A stretch of DNA of 64,000 nt from Bittarella massiliensis (ex Durand et al. 2017) (GTDB taxonomy: Bacteria; Bacillota; Clostridia; Oscillospirales; Ruminococcaceae), in assembly GCF_001486165.1 (NCBI RefSeq), contig NZ_LN908975.1:248001-312000 (forward strand). Reading direction: 5' to 3'. Position 1 is the first letter of the stretch; each line of letters begins with the position of its first letter. Positions 49,376-58,172 of the stretch are shown here, in pieces. The position numbers and the translations under genes were made by a program. The notes beneath the pieces were generated by a model. That model did no database searches, had not been told where the DNA came from, and saw nothing but the letters and a program-made list of their open reading frames with translations.

Positions 49376-50161
49376 TTAAGCGCGGGCCCGCTCCACCTCG
49401 TCCATGTAGCGATTGGCCCGCTCGGGATCGACCGGGTTTTGCAGGCTGCCGTTTTTGATCCAGGCGCCCACACAGACCCCGTCGTAGTGCTGCAGAAGCT
49501 CGTAGACGTTGTCGCCGGTGGTGCCGCCCCCCAAAATCAGGGGGACCTCCACCAGCCCCCGCACCGACTGGGCGTACTCGATGCTCTTTTCCGGGGTGGG
49601 GGCCGAGAGGAGCAGCCCGTCGGCGTGGGCCCCGGTCACCGTCTCAAAGGCGTTTTGCGGCAGGGGGATGGGGTAGGCCGGGGTACCGTGGAACTCGTAG
49701 ATGTCGGCGTAGATGGGCATTTTGGAGCCCAGCTTCTTCTTGAGCTCCAGCACCTCGACACACTGGCCCTCGATCATCCCGCAGAGGGTCATCTCCGCCC
49801 GGGTGTAGACGTGCTCCACCCGCACAAAGTCGCTGCCGGCAGCCTCGGCCACCGCCAGGGAGGCGACCCCGTCCCAGTTGACCAAAATGCCCTGGATCAT
49901 CTCGGGGAAGGCTGCCTTCAGCCGGGTGGCCAGGGCGGTCATGCAGGCCACCGTCTCGGGCCCGCACTGCTGTTTGACCGGGCCGTCGGCGAAGTTTTGC
50001 AGGATGTAGCCGTCAAAGCCGTATTTCTGCAGGGTGCCGGCCTCGTTCAGGGTGTAGTCCAGGATGGCCTCCATCCCGCGGCCGTCGTAGAGATAGCTGC
50101 CGGGCAGCGGCGGCGGCTGCACCATCCCCAGGGCGATCTTCTTCTTTCCAAACAGCTCCAT
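49376..50161 (-). CDS. BtpA/SgcQ family TIM-barrel protein (copy 3 of 3)
   Basis: A 261-aa BtpA-family protein: IALGMVQPPPLPGS near 9, QNFADGPVKQQCG near 55, GSDFVRVEHVYT near 110, GLLLSAPTPEKS near 175 and LILGGGTTGDN....DGVCVGAWIK near 205-235. The first strand has GMVQPPPLPG where copy 1 has GMVHLLPLPG, so the His is replaced by Gln. ATG at 50161 immediately follows the eIF2B-like stop (adjacent, no gap). Last gene of the ALDH-PfkB-eIF2B-BtpA cluster. Confidence 0.84.
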   Translation of the reverse strand: MELFGKKKIALGMVQPPPLPGSYLYDGRGMEAILDYTLNEAGTLQKYGFDGYILQNFADGPVKQQCGPETVACMTALATRLKAAFPEMIQGILVNWDGVASLAVAEAAGSDFVRVEHVYTRAEMTLCGMIEGQCVEVLELKKKLGSKMPIYADIYEFHGTPAYPIPLPQNAFETVTGAHADGLLLSAPTPEKSIEYAQSVRGLVEVPLILGGGTTGDNVYELLQHYDGVCVGAWIKNGSLQNPVDPERANRYMDEVERARA

Positions 50162-51145
50162 TTACAGCTCCCCCTTTTCCAACTTTGCGGCGTATTCCCG
50201 GGCGACGCCGAACATGGCCGTCCCCGGCACGATGCCCACCTCGGTGATGTAGCCGGTGATGTACTCCGGCCCGATGATCGAGAGGTCGGGGCAGGTGAAA
50301 TCGGTGTGGGCGCGCAGGGTTTCGTCCCAGTGGGGGGCCAGCAGCCCCGACAGGTCCTGGGCCAGGTCCCGCTTCACGATCCCCTGCAGCCCCCGCATGT
50401 CCACCTTGATGAGGGTGGTGGGGATGTAGAAGGGGACCCCCGCCTGTTTGCAGAGGATGGCCAGCATGTCGGTGCCCACCGTGTTGGCGGCGCTGCCGTC
50501 GGGGTAGAAGGTCTCCACCCCGATGAAGGCCATGTCGCTTTTTTTGAGGAAGTGGTAGATGGCCACGTCGGGGAAGAAGTGCACCCGGTGCCCCATCTCC
50601 ACCGCGGTCACTGCAAAGGGTTTGCCCCCGTCCAGGACCCGGCTCTCGGGGATGTAGATGTCCATGATCTGCCCGTTCAGGGCCGCCTGCTTGGCGATGG
50701 CGTCCACCGAGGAGGAGTAGTCGAACACCAAGATCCCCTTGCAGCCCTTGATGAGGTTGTAGCCGTAGGTGACGATGTTGTCCATCCACTCCCGGGCCTT
50801 TTCGCCGTAGCGGTTGCAGCTGTCGGTCACCCGCTTGCAGGCCTCGGCCAGGGGGGCCTCCCGCAGGGCGCTCAGGCCGCCAGTCATCAGTTTGATGGCG
50901 TTGGTCACGGCCACGGTGCTCTCGCCCCGCAGCTTGTCAAAGTAGCCGGCGATCGCCAGCACCCGGTCGATCATCTCCCCGGCGGAGAGGCCGTTTTCGG
51001 CGGCGTGGGCGGCGATGTCCTTGAGCATGTTGCCGATGGAGACGATGTTGGCGCTGGCCCCCAGCTTTCGGGCGAGGACGATGTCGTCAAAATCGTCCTT
51101 GGCGCTGGGGGAGAGGTAGTCTTTTAAGGTGTCGGGTTGGTACAT
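50162..51145 (-). CDS. eIF-2B-like / ribose-1,5-bisphosphate isomerase superfamily protein
   Basis: A 327-aa protein of the IF-2B superfamily: ESTVAVTNAIKLM near 92, ILVFDYSSSVDAIAKQ near 150, IYIPESRVLDGGKPFA near 170, then GVETFYPDGSAANTVGTDMLAILCKQAGVPFY near 218. The residues that act in the isomerases (Cys after the T-H-C turn and Asp in VGADR) appear replaced (DYSSS and GVETF), closer to eIF2B-alpha proteins. Catalysis as an isomerase is therefore uncertain. ATG at 51145 after AAGAGGAGG; 90 bases from the PfkB gene. Confidence 0.75.
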   Translation of the reverse strand: MYQPDTLKDYLSPSAKDDFDDIVLARKLGASANIVSIGNMLKDIAAHAAENGLSAGEMIDRVLAIAGYFDKLRGESTVAVTNAIKLMTGGLSALREAPLAEACKRVTDSCNRYGEKAREWMDNIVTYGYNLIKGCKGILVFDYSSSVDAIAKQAALNGQIMDIYIPESRVLDGGKPFAVTAVEMGHRVHFFPDVAIYHFLKKSDMAFIGVETFYPDGSAANTVGTDMLAILCKQAGVPFYIPTTLIKVDMRGLQGIVKRDLAQDLSGLLAPHWDETLRAHTDFTCPDLSIIGPEYITGYITEVGIVPGTAMFGVAREYAAKLEKGEL

Positions 51146-51208
51146 GGGGTTGTCCTCCTCTTTTAAAGGGAGCCGTCAGGCGGCGCCCGCAGTCAACAAA
51201 ACCAAATA

Positions 51209-51229
51209 TGTATTTATACAAAACGTATA
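51209..51229 (-). promoter_or_regulatory. small dyad upstream of the eIF2B-like gene
   Basis: TTATAC-aaaac-GTATAA-like inverted repeat in an AT-rich gap between the PfkB and eIF2B-like genes; possible operator. No full promoter was identified. Confidence 0.3.
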
Positions 51230-51236
51230 ATTTGAA

Positions 51237-52202
51237 TTAGAGAACAGGGGGCGCGACCCGCAGGCCGGCGTGTTCTCGGGCAAAGGCCTCCACCTCGTCC
51301 ACCGACACGGCCCCGGTGCGGGAGCCCACCGAGAGGATGGAGCGGTTGGCGGCGGCGGTGGCGAACTCCCCGGCTTCCCGCAGGGTCATCCCGCTGCAGA
51401 GGCCGTGCAGGAACCCGGCGTTGAAGGTGTCCCCGGCGCCGGTGGTGTCCTTGGGCTTGACGTCGTAGGCGGGGATGGCGATCTCCCCCTCCCGGGTCTT
51501 GACGATGCAGCCCTTGGCCCCCAGGGTCAGAAGGACGATCTTGTCGCTCCTGCCGATGAGCTCGTCGATGGCCGTCAGCCCCCGCCCGGCGCAGAACTTT
51601 TCCAGCGAGGCGTCGTTGAAGGAGAGGACGGAGGCGCGCTCAAAGTAGAAGCGGTCGTCTGGGTCGTCGTAGGAGGTGAAGGTGGAGCGCTCGGCGTCGT
51701 ACATGATTTTGACCCCGTGGGCCACCAGACCGTCGATCAGCTCCCGGTTGCCTTCGATCTCCTTCATGTTGACCATGGTGGTGTAGATGTAGGAGGCCCC
51801 CTCCATCAGCTCCCGCTTCTGGGGGGTCATGGTGATGAAGGGCTTGTGGTTTTCGTAGAGGAGCACCGTCTTTTCGTTGCCCGAGAGGAGGATCTGGGCG
51901 CGGATGTTCTCCTCCCCCGGCAGCACCTCGATGTAGTCGGTGTCGATGCCGTGGCTGCGCAGATCTTCCAGCAGCATGGGGGTGTACTGGTCGTCCCCCA
52001 GCGAGTCCAGCAGGTAGGTCTTGGTGCCGAAGGCGCTGAGGATGACCGCGCTGTTGGCCGTCAGCCCGCCGGGCGAGACCGACAGCTGGCGGATAAAGCA
52101 CTTGTCCCCCACCACCAGCGGCTGCACGCACTCGTAGTACTCGTCGATGTCGTTGGGCCCCACGGCCACCACGTAGCCGCCCGGGCGGTTTCTCTGATTC
52201 AT
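51237..52202 (-). CDS. PfkB family carbohydrate kinase
   Basis: A 321-aa ribokinase-like sugar kinase. N-terminal substrate part VSPGGLTANSAVILSAFGTKTYLLDSLG near 42, and the C-terminal signature DTTGAGDTFNAGFLHGL near 254, with the catalytic Asp in GAGD. ATG at 52202 with AAGGAGGC upstream; 34 bases after the ALDH stop, so cotranscription is likely. Possible substrates: ribose, ribose-1-phosphate or another sugar. Confidence 0.9.
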   Translation of the reverse strand: MNQRNRPGGYVVAVGPNDIDEYYECVQPLVVGDKCFIRQLSVSPGGLTANSAVILSAFGTKTYLLDSLGDDQYTPMLLEDLRSHGIDTDYIEVLPGEENIRAQILLSGNEKTVLLYENHKPFITMTPQKRELMEGASYIYTTMVNMKEIEGNRELIDGLVAHGVKIMYDAERSTFTSYDDPDDRFYFERASVLSFNDASLEKFCAGRGLTAIDELIGRSDKIVLLTLGAKGCIVKTREGEIAIPAYDVKPKDTTGAGDTFNAGFLHGLCSGMTLREAGEFATAAANRSILSVGSRTGAVSVDEVEAFAREHAGLRVAPPVL

Positions 52203-52236
52203 GGCAGTTGCCTCCTTTATATTGCAGCGCGCCGCG

Positions 52237-53598
52237 CTAGCGCAGCAGCAGCTTTAACAGGTCCAGCTTTTCGCCGTAGGGCGGGTAGCGCACCGGCAGG
52301 TCCAGTCTGCCCCGCAGCACCACCGGCTTTTGGTGGCTCATGGCCAAAAAGCCGTGGGGGCCGTGGTAGCGGCCCATCCCGCTGGCCCCCACCCCGCCGA
52401 AGGGGAGGGTGTTCCCGGCCATCTGCACCACCGTGTCGTTGACACAGCCCCCGCCGAAGGAGAGCTGCTCGCAGACCCGGCGCACCGTCCCCGCGCTGCG
52501 GGTGAAGAGGTAGAGGGCCAGCGGTTTCTCCCCCGCGCGCACCAGGCGGATGGCGTCACCCAGCCGGTCAAAGGTGACCAGGGGCAGCAGGGGGCCGAAG
52601 AGCTCCTCCCTCAGCAGGGGGTCGCCCGGCTCCGCCTCGACGACGGTGGGCTCGATCTTCAGCTCCTCCCGGCAGACGCCGCCCCCCACCAGGGGGGTGC
52701 GGCCGATGAGCAGCCCCGCCAGCCGGTCAAAGGCGCGGGCGCTCGCCAGGCGGGGGTAGTCCCTGTTGTGGGCAAAGTCGGGGCAGAGCAGCGCCAGCTG
52801 CCGCCGCAGCTCTGCCACCAGCGCCTCCTTTACCGAGCGGTGCACCAACAGGTAGTCGGGGGCCACACAGGTCTGCCCGGCGTTGAGTAGCTTGCCCCAG
52901 AGGATGCGCCGGGCCGCCAGGGGGATGTCGGCGCTGGGGGCGACGATGCAGGGGCTCTTTCCCCCCAGTTCCAGGGTCACCGGGGTCAGGTGTTCTGCCG
53001 CCGCCCGCATCACGATCTTTCCCACCCGCTGGCCGCCGGTGAAGAAGATGTAGTCAAACCGCTCGGCCAGCAGGGCCTGGGTGGTCTCCACCCCGCCGGG
53101 GATACAGCTGACCCACCCCTCTGGCAGGGCCAGCCGCAGCAGCCGGCAGAGGGCCTGGGCAGTGGCAGGCGCCCCCTCGGAGGGCTTGAGCACCGCGCAG
53201 TTGCCCGCGGCGATGGCGTCGATGAGAGGGATGAGGCAGAGCTGCACCGGGTAGTTCCAGGGGGCGATGATCAGTACCAGCCCTCGGGGTTCGGGGCGGA
53301 TGAAGGCCCCCGCCGGGAAGTGGAGGGGGGAGACCGCCGCCAACTTGGGCCTGTCCCACCTTCGCAGGTGGGACAGGGTGTAGCGCAGGTGCTGCCGCAC
53401 CAGCCCCACCTCGGTCTCGTACCCCTCAAAGGGGTGTTTGCCCAAATCCCGCTCCAGGGCGGCCAGCAGGTCGCCCTCACTCTGCTCCAGCGCCCGCAAC
53501 AGCCGGCGCAGGGCCGCCTCCCGCCGGGGCAGAGGGCGGGTCGCGCCGCTGTCAAAGTAGGCGCGCTGCCGGTCCAGCCGCTTTTCCAGATGGTTCAT
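52237..53598 (-). CDS. aldehyde dehydrogenase (class 3-like)
   Basis: A 453-aa NAD(P)-dependent enzyme. PWNYPVQLCLIPLIDAIAAGNCAVLKPSE near 113, TGGQRVGK near 190, general base Glu in LELGGKSPCIV near 210 and catalytic Cys in NAGQTCVAPDYL near 240; EELFGPLLPL near 333 and the C-terminal LPFGGVGASGMG. Complete for the class-3 subfamily. ATG at 53598 with GGAGACGGAGCG upstream. Oxidises aldehydes or aldehyde sugars; upstream-most gene of the cluster, divergent from the MarR gene. Confidence 0.92.
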   Translation of the reverse strand: MNHLEKRLDRQRAYFDSGATRPLPRREAALRRLLRALEQSEGDLLAALERDLGKHPFEGYETEVGLVRQHLRYTLSHLRRWDRPKLAAVSPLHFPAGAFIRPEPRGLVLIIAPWNYPVQLCLIPLIDAIAAGNCAVLKPSEGAPATAQALCRLLRLALPEGWVSCIPGGVETTQALLAERFDYIFFTGGQRVGKIVMRAAAEHLTPVTLELGGKSPCIVAPSADIPLAARRILWGKLLNAGQTCVAPDYLLVHRSVKEALVAELRRQLALLCPDFAHNRDYPRLASARAFDRLAGLLIGRTPLVGGGVCREELKIEPTVVEAEPGDPLLREELFGPLLPLVTFDRLGDAIRLVRAGEKPLALYLFTRSAGTVRRVCEQLSFGGGCVNDTVVQMAGNTLPFGGVGASGMGRYHGPHGFLAMSHQKPVVLRGRLDLPVRYPPYGEKLDLLKLLLR

Positions 53599-53737
53599 CG
53601 CTCCGTCTCCCCACTTGTCAAATCGTTTTTTTCACTCTGTACACCTAGTATAGCACAACCTGCCCCCTCTGTTTCGGCGCTTTCCCGGTTGTCCCCCATT
53701 CTCTGTGCAAGTTCACAAAAGATTCACAAAGAAATTG

Positions 53738-53766
53738 TTGCATATCGCCAACGACCGACGTATAAT
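53738..53766 (+). promoter_or_regulatory. promoter of the MarR/ABC operon
   Basis: TTGCAT (53738-53743), 17-base spacer, perfect TATAAT (53761-53766). The ALDH gene starts 160 bases away on the other strand, so the gap is a divergent control region. Confidence 0.65.
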
Positions 53767-53818
53767 AAACCACATTGATAATTTACATACTGAACTATTT
53801 GCAGAGGGGGAACGGGAG

Positions 53819-54325
53819 ATGCAGGACGACCGCGCGTTGGCGGTGCAGATTTTGAGGGAGGCCCACCGGTTTGGCTACCGGCGGATGGCCCGGGCGCGGG
53901 ACGCCGCCCTCTTCCAGGGGGAGATGGCGGTGCTTGGCTGTCTCTACGGCTGCACCAAGGGGGCGGAGGGACCCCTCTCCCCCTCTCAAATCAGCGCCGA
54001 GCTGGGGGTCAGCCGGGCCCAGGTGACCTCGGCCCTGAACTCGCTCGAGAAAAAGGGCCTGTTGCAGCGCCAGCCCAGCCAGTCCGACCGCCGCCGGGCC
54101 CAGGTCACCCTCACCGAGGAGGGGCGGGCCTTTATCCAGGGCCAGACCGACCTCTTTGTGGAGAAGGTGACCCACATCATCCGCCAGATGGGACAGGAGG
54201 ACTTTTTGCAGATGGTCTCGCTTGTCAAGGCGGCCTTTCAGGCCGCGTTTCAATACGACCGGGAACACCCCGAGCAGTCGCCCAGGGGGCCCCGGCACAC
54301 AGGTGAAGGGAGAGAGAGAGATTGA
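53819..54325 (+). CDS. MarR family regulator
   Basis: A 168-aa winged-HTH regulator: helices SPSQISAELGVSRAQVTSALNSLEKKGLLQRQPSQSDRRRAQVTLTEEG (about 58-105) give the recognition helix and basic wing. ATG at 53819 after GAGGGGG and AACGGGAG; upstream in-frame starts lack a site. Its TGA overlaps the TTG of the ABC gene (TTGA), typical of a regulator that controls its own exporter. Confidence 0.88.
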   Translation: MQDDRALAVQILREAHRFGYRRMARARDAALFQGEMAVLGCLYGCTKGAEGPLSPSQISAELGVSRAQVTSALNSLEKKGLLQRQPSQSDRRRAQVTLTEEGRAFIQGQTDLFVEKVTHIIRQMGQEDFLQMVSLVKAAFQAAFQYDREHPEQSPRGPRHTGEGRERD

Positions 54326-56058
54326 CCAAACTGACAAGGTATTTCAAGGCCTACTGGTCGCAGATCCTGGCTGTTTTTGCGCTGCTGTTCCTGCAGGCCA
54401 TGTGCGACCTGTCGCTGCCCGACTACATGTCGGACATCGTCAACAACGGGGTGGCCGCCCAGGACCTGGCCTACATCCTTCCCGCCGGCGGGAAGATGCT
54501 GCTGGTGGCCCTGGTGGGGGCCGGCTGCACCGTGGCGGTGGGGCTGATCGCCGCCCGCATCGCCGCCGGCATCAGCCGCGATCTGCGAAACGACGTCTTT
54601 GCCAAGGTGGAGGGCTTTTCCCTCGCCGAGTTTGACCGCTTTGGCGCCTCGTCGCTGATCACCCGCACCACCAACGACATCCAGCAGATCCAGATGGTGA
54701 CGGTCATGCTGCTGCGCTTCGTCCTCTACGCCCCCATCCAGGGCATTGGCGGCGTCATCAAGGCTGTGGGGAAGAGCCCCTCCATGAGCTGGCTCATCGC
54801 CCTGGCGGTGCTGGTCATCCTCGGGGTGATTTTGGTGCTGTTCTCCATCGTCCTGCCCCGCTTCAAGGTGGTGCAGAAGCTGGTGGACCGCCTCAACCGG
54901 GTCACCCGCGAATCCCTGGTGGGGATGCTGGTCATCCGCGCCTTCAACAACCAGGGTCACGAGGAGGCGCGCTTTGACGAGGCCAACCGCGACCTGACCC
55001 GCCTCAACACCTTCGTCCACCGCTTCATCGCCGCCATGATGCCCACCATGATGCTGGTGATGAACGCCCTCACCGTGGGCATTGTCTGGTTCGGCTCCCA
55101 CTATGTGGACGCCGGCAGCATGCAGATCGGCGACATGATGGCGTTCATCCAGTACGCCATGCAGATCATCATGAGCTTCCTCATGGTGTCCATGGCCTTC
55201 GTCCTCCTCCCCCGGGCCAGCGTCTCGGCCGAGCGCATCAACGAGGTGCTCACCTGTGAGCCCGCCATCCGCGACCCCGAGAGCGACCGCTCCGACGAGG
55301 GCGGCAACACCCTCCCCGGCACGGTGGAGTTCCGCAACGTCTCCTTTGCCTACCCCGGGGCCGACGACGAGGTCATCAAGAACATCTCCTTTGTCGCCAA
55401 GCCCGGGCAGACCACCGCCTTCATTGGCTCCACCGGGTCGGGCAAATCGACCCTCATCAACCTGATCCCCCGCTTCTACGACGCCACCGAGGGCCAGATC
55501 TTGGTAGACGGGGTGGACGTGCGGGAGCAGAGCCAGCACGCCCTGCACGACAAGATCGGCTATGTCCCCCAGAAGGGGGTGCTCTTCACCGGCACCATCG
55601 CCGACAACCTGCGCTACGGCGATGAGGAGGCCGACGAGGAGGAGCTGCGCCAGGCCGCCCAGGTGGCCCAGGCGCTGGACTTCATCGAGGAGAAGCCCGA
55701 CGGCTTTGAGACCGAGATCGCCCAGGGCGGCGGCAACGTCTCCGGCGGGCAGAAACAGCGCCTCTCCATCGCCCGCGCCCTGGTGAAAAAGCCCGAGGTC
55801 TACATCTTTGACGACAGCTTTTCCGCCCTCGACTTCAAGACCGACGCGGCCCTGCGCCGGGCCCTGGCACCCCAGACCAAGGACGCCACCGTCCTCATTG
55901 TCGCCCAGCGCATCTCCAGCATCATGCACGCCGAGCAGATCGTGGTGATGGACGACGGCCGGATCGCCGGCATCGGCACCCACCGGGAACTGCTGGAAAA
56001 CTGTGAAGTCTACCGCGAGATCGCCCAGTCGCAGCTTTCAAAGGAGGAATTGGCATGA
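54322..56058 (+). CDS. ABC exporter, half-transporter subunit 1
   Basis: A 578-aa multidrug-type ABC protein: N-terminal six-helix membrane domain (about 15-310) and a nucleotide-binding domain with GSTGSGKST near 372, Q-loop VPQKG, signature NVSGGQKQRLSIARALV near 471, Walker B VYIFDDSFSALD near 493 and H-loop region IVAQRIS (Gln where His is usual). The substitution of the switch His suggests a degenerate ATP site typical of heterodimeric exporters. TTG start at 54322, coupled to marR. Confidence 0.92.
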   Translation: MTKLTRYFKAYWSQILAVFALLFLQAMCDLSLPDYMSDIVNNGVAAQDLAYILPAGGKMLLVALVGAGCTVAVGLIAARIAAGISRDLRNDVFAKVEGFSLAEFDRFGASSLITRTTNDIQQIQMVTVMLLRFVLYAPIQGIGGVIKAVGKSPSMSWLIALAVLVILGVILVLFSIVLPRFKVVQKLVDRLNRVTRESLVGMLVIRAFNNQGHEEARFDEANRDLTRLNTFVHRFIAAMMPTMMLVMNALTVGIVWFGSHYVDAGSMQIGDMMAFIQYAMQIIMSFLMVSMAFVLLPRASVSAERINEVLTCEPAIRDPESDRSDEGGNTLPGTVEFRNVSFAYPGADDEVIKNISFVAKPGQTTAFIGSTGSGKSTLINLIPRFYDATEGQILVDGVDVREQSQHALHDKIGYVPQKGVLFTGTIADNLRYGDEEADEEELRQAAQVAQALDFIEEKPDGFETEIAQGGGNVSGGQKQRLSIARALVKKPEVYIFDDSFSALDFKTDAALRRALAPQTKDATVLIVAQRISSIMHAEQIVVMDDGRIAGIGTHRELLENCEVYREIAQSQLSKEELA

Positions 56059-58046
56059 GTGAGAAAACCACCCACCGCCCCCGCCGCGGCGGCCCCATGG
56101 GCGGCGGCATCAAGCCCGCGGGTGAAAAGGCCAAGAACTTCAAGGGCACCATGGGTCAGCTGGCGCGGTACATGCGCCCCTACTACCTGAAAATCGCCAT
56201 TGTCTTTCTCTTCGCCATCGCCAGCACCGTCTTCGTGGTCATCGGCCCCAAGATCCTCGGCAACGCCACCGACGCCATTGTGGACGGCTTTGTGGAAAAG
56301 GCCGCCTACGGCCAGATCATGGAGCACCTGCCCGAGGGCGCCCAGCTGCCGGAGGGCACCACCGCCGGCCAGCTGCTGGCGCAGATGCCCGAGGAGGCCA
56401 AGGCCAAAATCCCCGAGGGCACCCTGGAAAAGATCCAGGAGATGGACCTCTCCCACGAGCCGGGCATCGACTTTGGCCGGGTGGGGAGCATCCTCCTCTG
56501 GCTGCTGGGGCTCTACGCCCTCAGCGCGGCCTTCAGCTATGTGCAGGGCTTTATCATGAACGGGGTCTCCCAGCAGGTGTCCTACAACCTGCGGCGGGAC
56601 ATCTCCCAAAAAATCAACCGGCTGCCCCTGGCCTACTTTGACCGCCAGACCCACGGCGAGGTGCTCAGCCGGGTCACCAACGACGTGGACACGGTGGCCA
56701 CCACCCTCAACCAGTCCCTGACCCAGATGGTCACCGCCGTGGCCACCCTGGCCGGCGTCCTCTACATGATGCTGTCCATCAGCGTCTGGATGACCCTGGT
56801 CGCCCTGGTGATGCTGCCCATCTCGGTGGGGCTGATCTCCACCGTTGTCAAAAAGAGCCAGAAGCACTTTGTCGGCCAGCAGAAATACCTGGGCAACGTC
56901 AACGGCCACATCGAGGAGATGTACTCCGGCCACAACGTGATCAAGGTCTTCAACCGGGAGGACGTCTCGGTCAAGAAGTTCAAAAAAATCAACCGCAAGC
57001 TCTACGACTCGGCCTGGAAGAGCCAGTTCCTCTCGGGGCTGATGATGCCCATCATGACCTTTGTGGGCAACCTGGGCTATGTGGGGGTCTGCGTGCTGGG
57101 CGGCTACCTGGCGGTGCAGGGCTCCATCAGCATCGGCAACATCCAGTCCTTCATCCAGTACCTGCGGCAGTTCAACCAGCCCATCTCGCAGATGGCGTCC
57201 ATCGCCAACGTGCTGCAGAGCACCGCCGCCGCAGCGGAGCGGGTGTTTGAATTTTTGGCTGAGACCGAAGAGGTCCCCGAGAAAAATCCCCCCAAAGAGC
57301 TGGGCGAGGTGCGGGGCCAGGTGGACTTTGAAGACGTCTCCTTCGGCTACCGCGACGACAAGATCATCATCCACGACTTCACCTCCCACATCCAGCCGGG
57401 GCAGCGCATCGCCATTGTCGGCCCCACCGGCGCCGGCAAGACCACCATCGTCAAGCTGCTCATGCGCTTTTACGACGTGAACGGCGGCGCCATCAAGGTC
57501 GATGGGGTGGACATCCGCGACCTGCGGCGCAGCGACCTGCGGGACGTCTTTGGCATGGTGTTGCAGGATACCTGGCTCTACGGCGGCACCATCCGCGAGA
57601 ACATCCGCTACGGGCGGCTGGACGCCACCGACGAAGAGGTGGAGGCCGCGGGCAAGGCCGCCCATGTGGAGCACTTTGTCAAGACCCTGCCCGGCGGCTA
57701 CGACGCCGAGCTCAACGAGGAGGCCAGCAACGTCTCCCAGGGGCAGAAGCAGCTTTTGACCATCGCCCGGGCCATGGTCAGCGACCCGAAGATCCTCATC
57801 CTCGACGAGGCCACCAGCTCGGTGGACACCCGGACCGAGGTGCGCATCCAAAAGGCCATGAACAACCTGATGAAGGGGCGCACCAGCTTCATCATCGCCC
57901 ACCGGCTCTCCACCATCAAGGACTGCGACTGGATCTTGGTGATGAAGGACGGCGACATCATCGAGCAGGGCACCCACGACCAACTCATCGAGCAGGGCGG
58001 CTTTTACAAGACCATGTACAACGCCCAGTTTGAACAGACCGCATAG
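56055..58046 (+). CDS. ABC exporter, half-transporter subunit 2
   Basis: A 663-aa ABC exporter half; the longer chain has a 90-residue extracellular insertion between TM1 and TM2 (about 75-150, rich in PEGA/PEG repeats). The nucleotide domain has GPTGAGKTT near 458, NVSQGQKQLLTIARAM near 562, Walker B ILILDEATSSVD near 580 and the canonical H-loop IIAHRLS. It starts with ATGA overlap after subunit 1, so the two halves form a heterodimer with one degenerate and one canonical site. Substrate unknown; MarR control suggests drugs or a toxic metabolite. Confidence 0.93.
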   Translation: MSEKTTHRPRRGGPMGGGIKPAGEKAKNFKGTMGQLARYMRPYYLKIAIVFLFAIASTVFVVIGPKILGNATDAIVDGFVEKAAYGQIMEHLPEGAQLPEGTTAGQLLAQMPEEAKAKIPEGTLEKIQEMDLSHEPGIDFGRVGSILLWLLGLYALSAAFSYVQGFIMNGVSQQVSYNLRRDISQKINRLPLAYFDRQTHGEVLSRVTNDVDTVATTLNQSLTQMVTAVATLAGVLYMMLSISVWMTLVALVMLPISVGLISTVVKKSQKHFVGQQKYLGNVNGHIEEMYSGHNVIKVFNREDVSVKKFKKINRKLYDSAWKSQFLSGLMMPIMTFVGNLGYVGVCVLGGYLAVQGSISIGNIQSFIQYLRQFNQPISQMASIANVLQSTAAAAERVFEFLAETEEVPEKNPPKELGEVRGQVDFEDVSFGYRDDKIIIHDFTSHIQPGQRIAIVGPTGAGKTTIVKLLMRFYDVNGGAIKVDGVDIRDLRRSDLRDVFGMVLQDTWLYGGTIRENIRYGRLDATDEEVEAAGKAAHVEHFVKTLPGGYDAELNEEASNVSQGQKQLLTIARAMVSDPKILILDEATSSVDTRTEVRIQKAMNNLMKGRTSFIIAHRLSTIKDCDWILVMKDGDIIEQGTHDQLIEQGGFYKTMYNAQFEQTA

Positions 58047-58063
58047 GAAACTGCTTGACAGAC

Positions 58064-58105
58064 AAAAAGGGGCCCGGCGCCATTGCGCGCCGGGCCCCTT
58101 TTTTG
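58064..58105 (+). terminator. terminator of the MarR/ABC operon
   Basis: GC-rich 17-bp stem (AAAAAGGGGCCCGGCGC and complement) with T6, also able to end the convergent Rrf2 transcript. Confidence 0.9.
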
Positions 58106-58172
58106 GGAAGTGGTGCCGGGGAAGAGAAAAAGCCGCCCCCGACAGGCAGGGACGGCGATACAGGCCTTGCCA

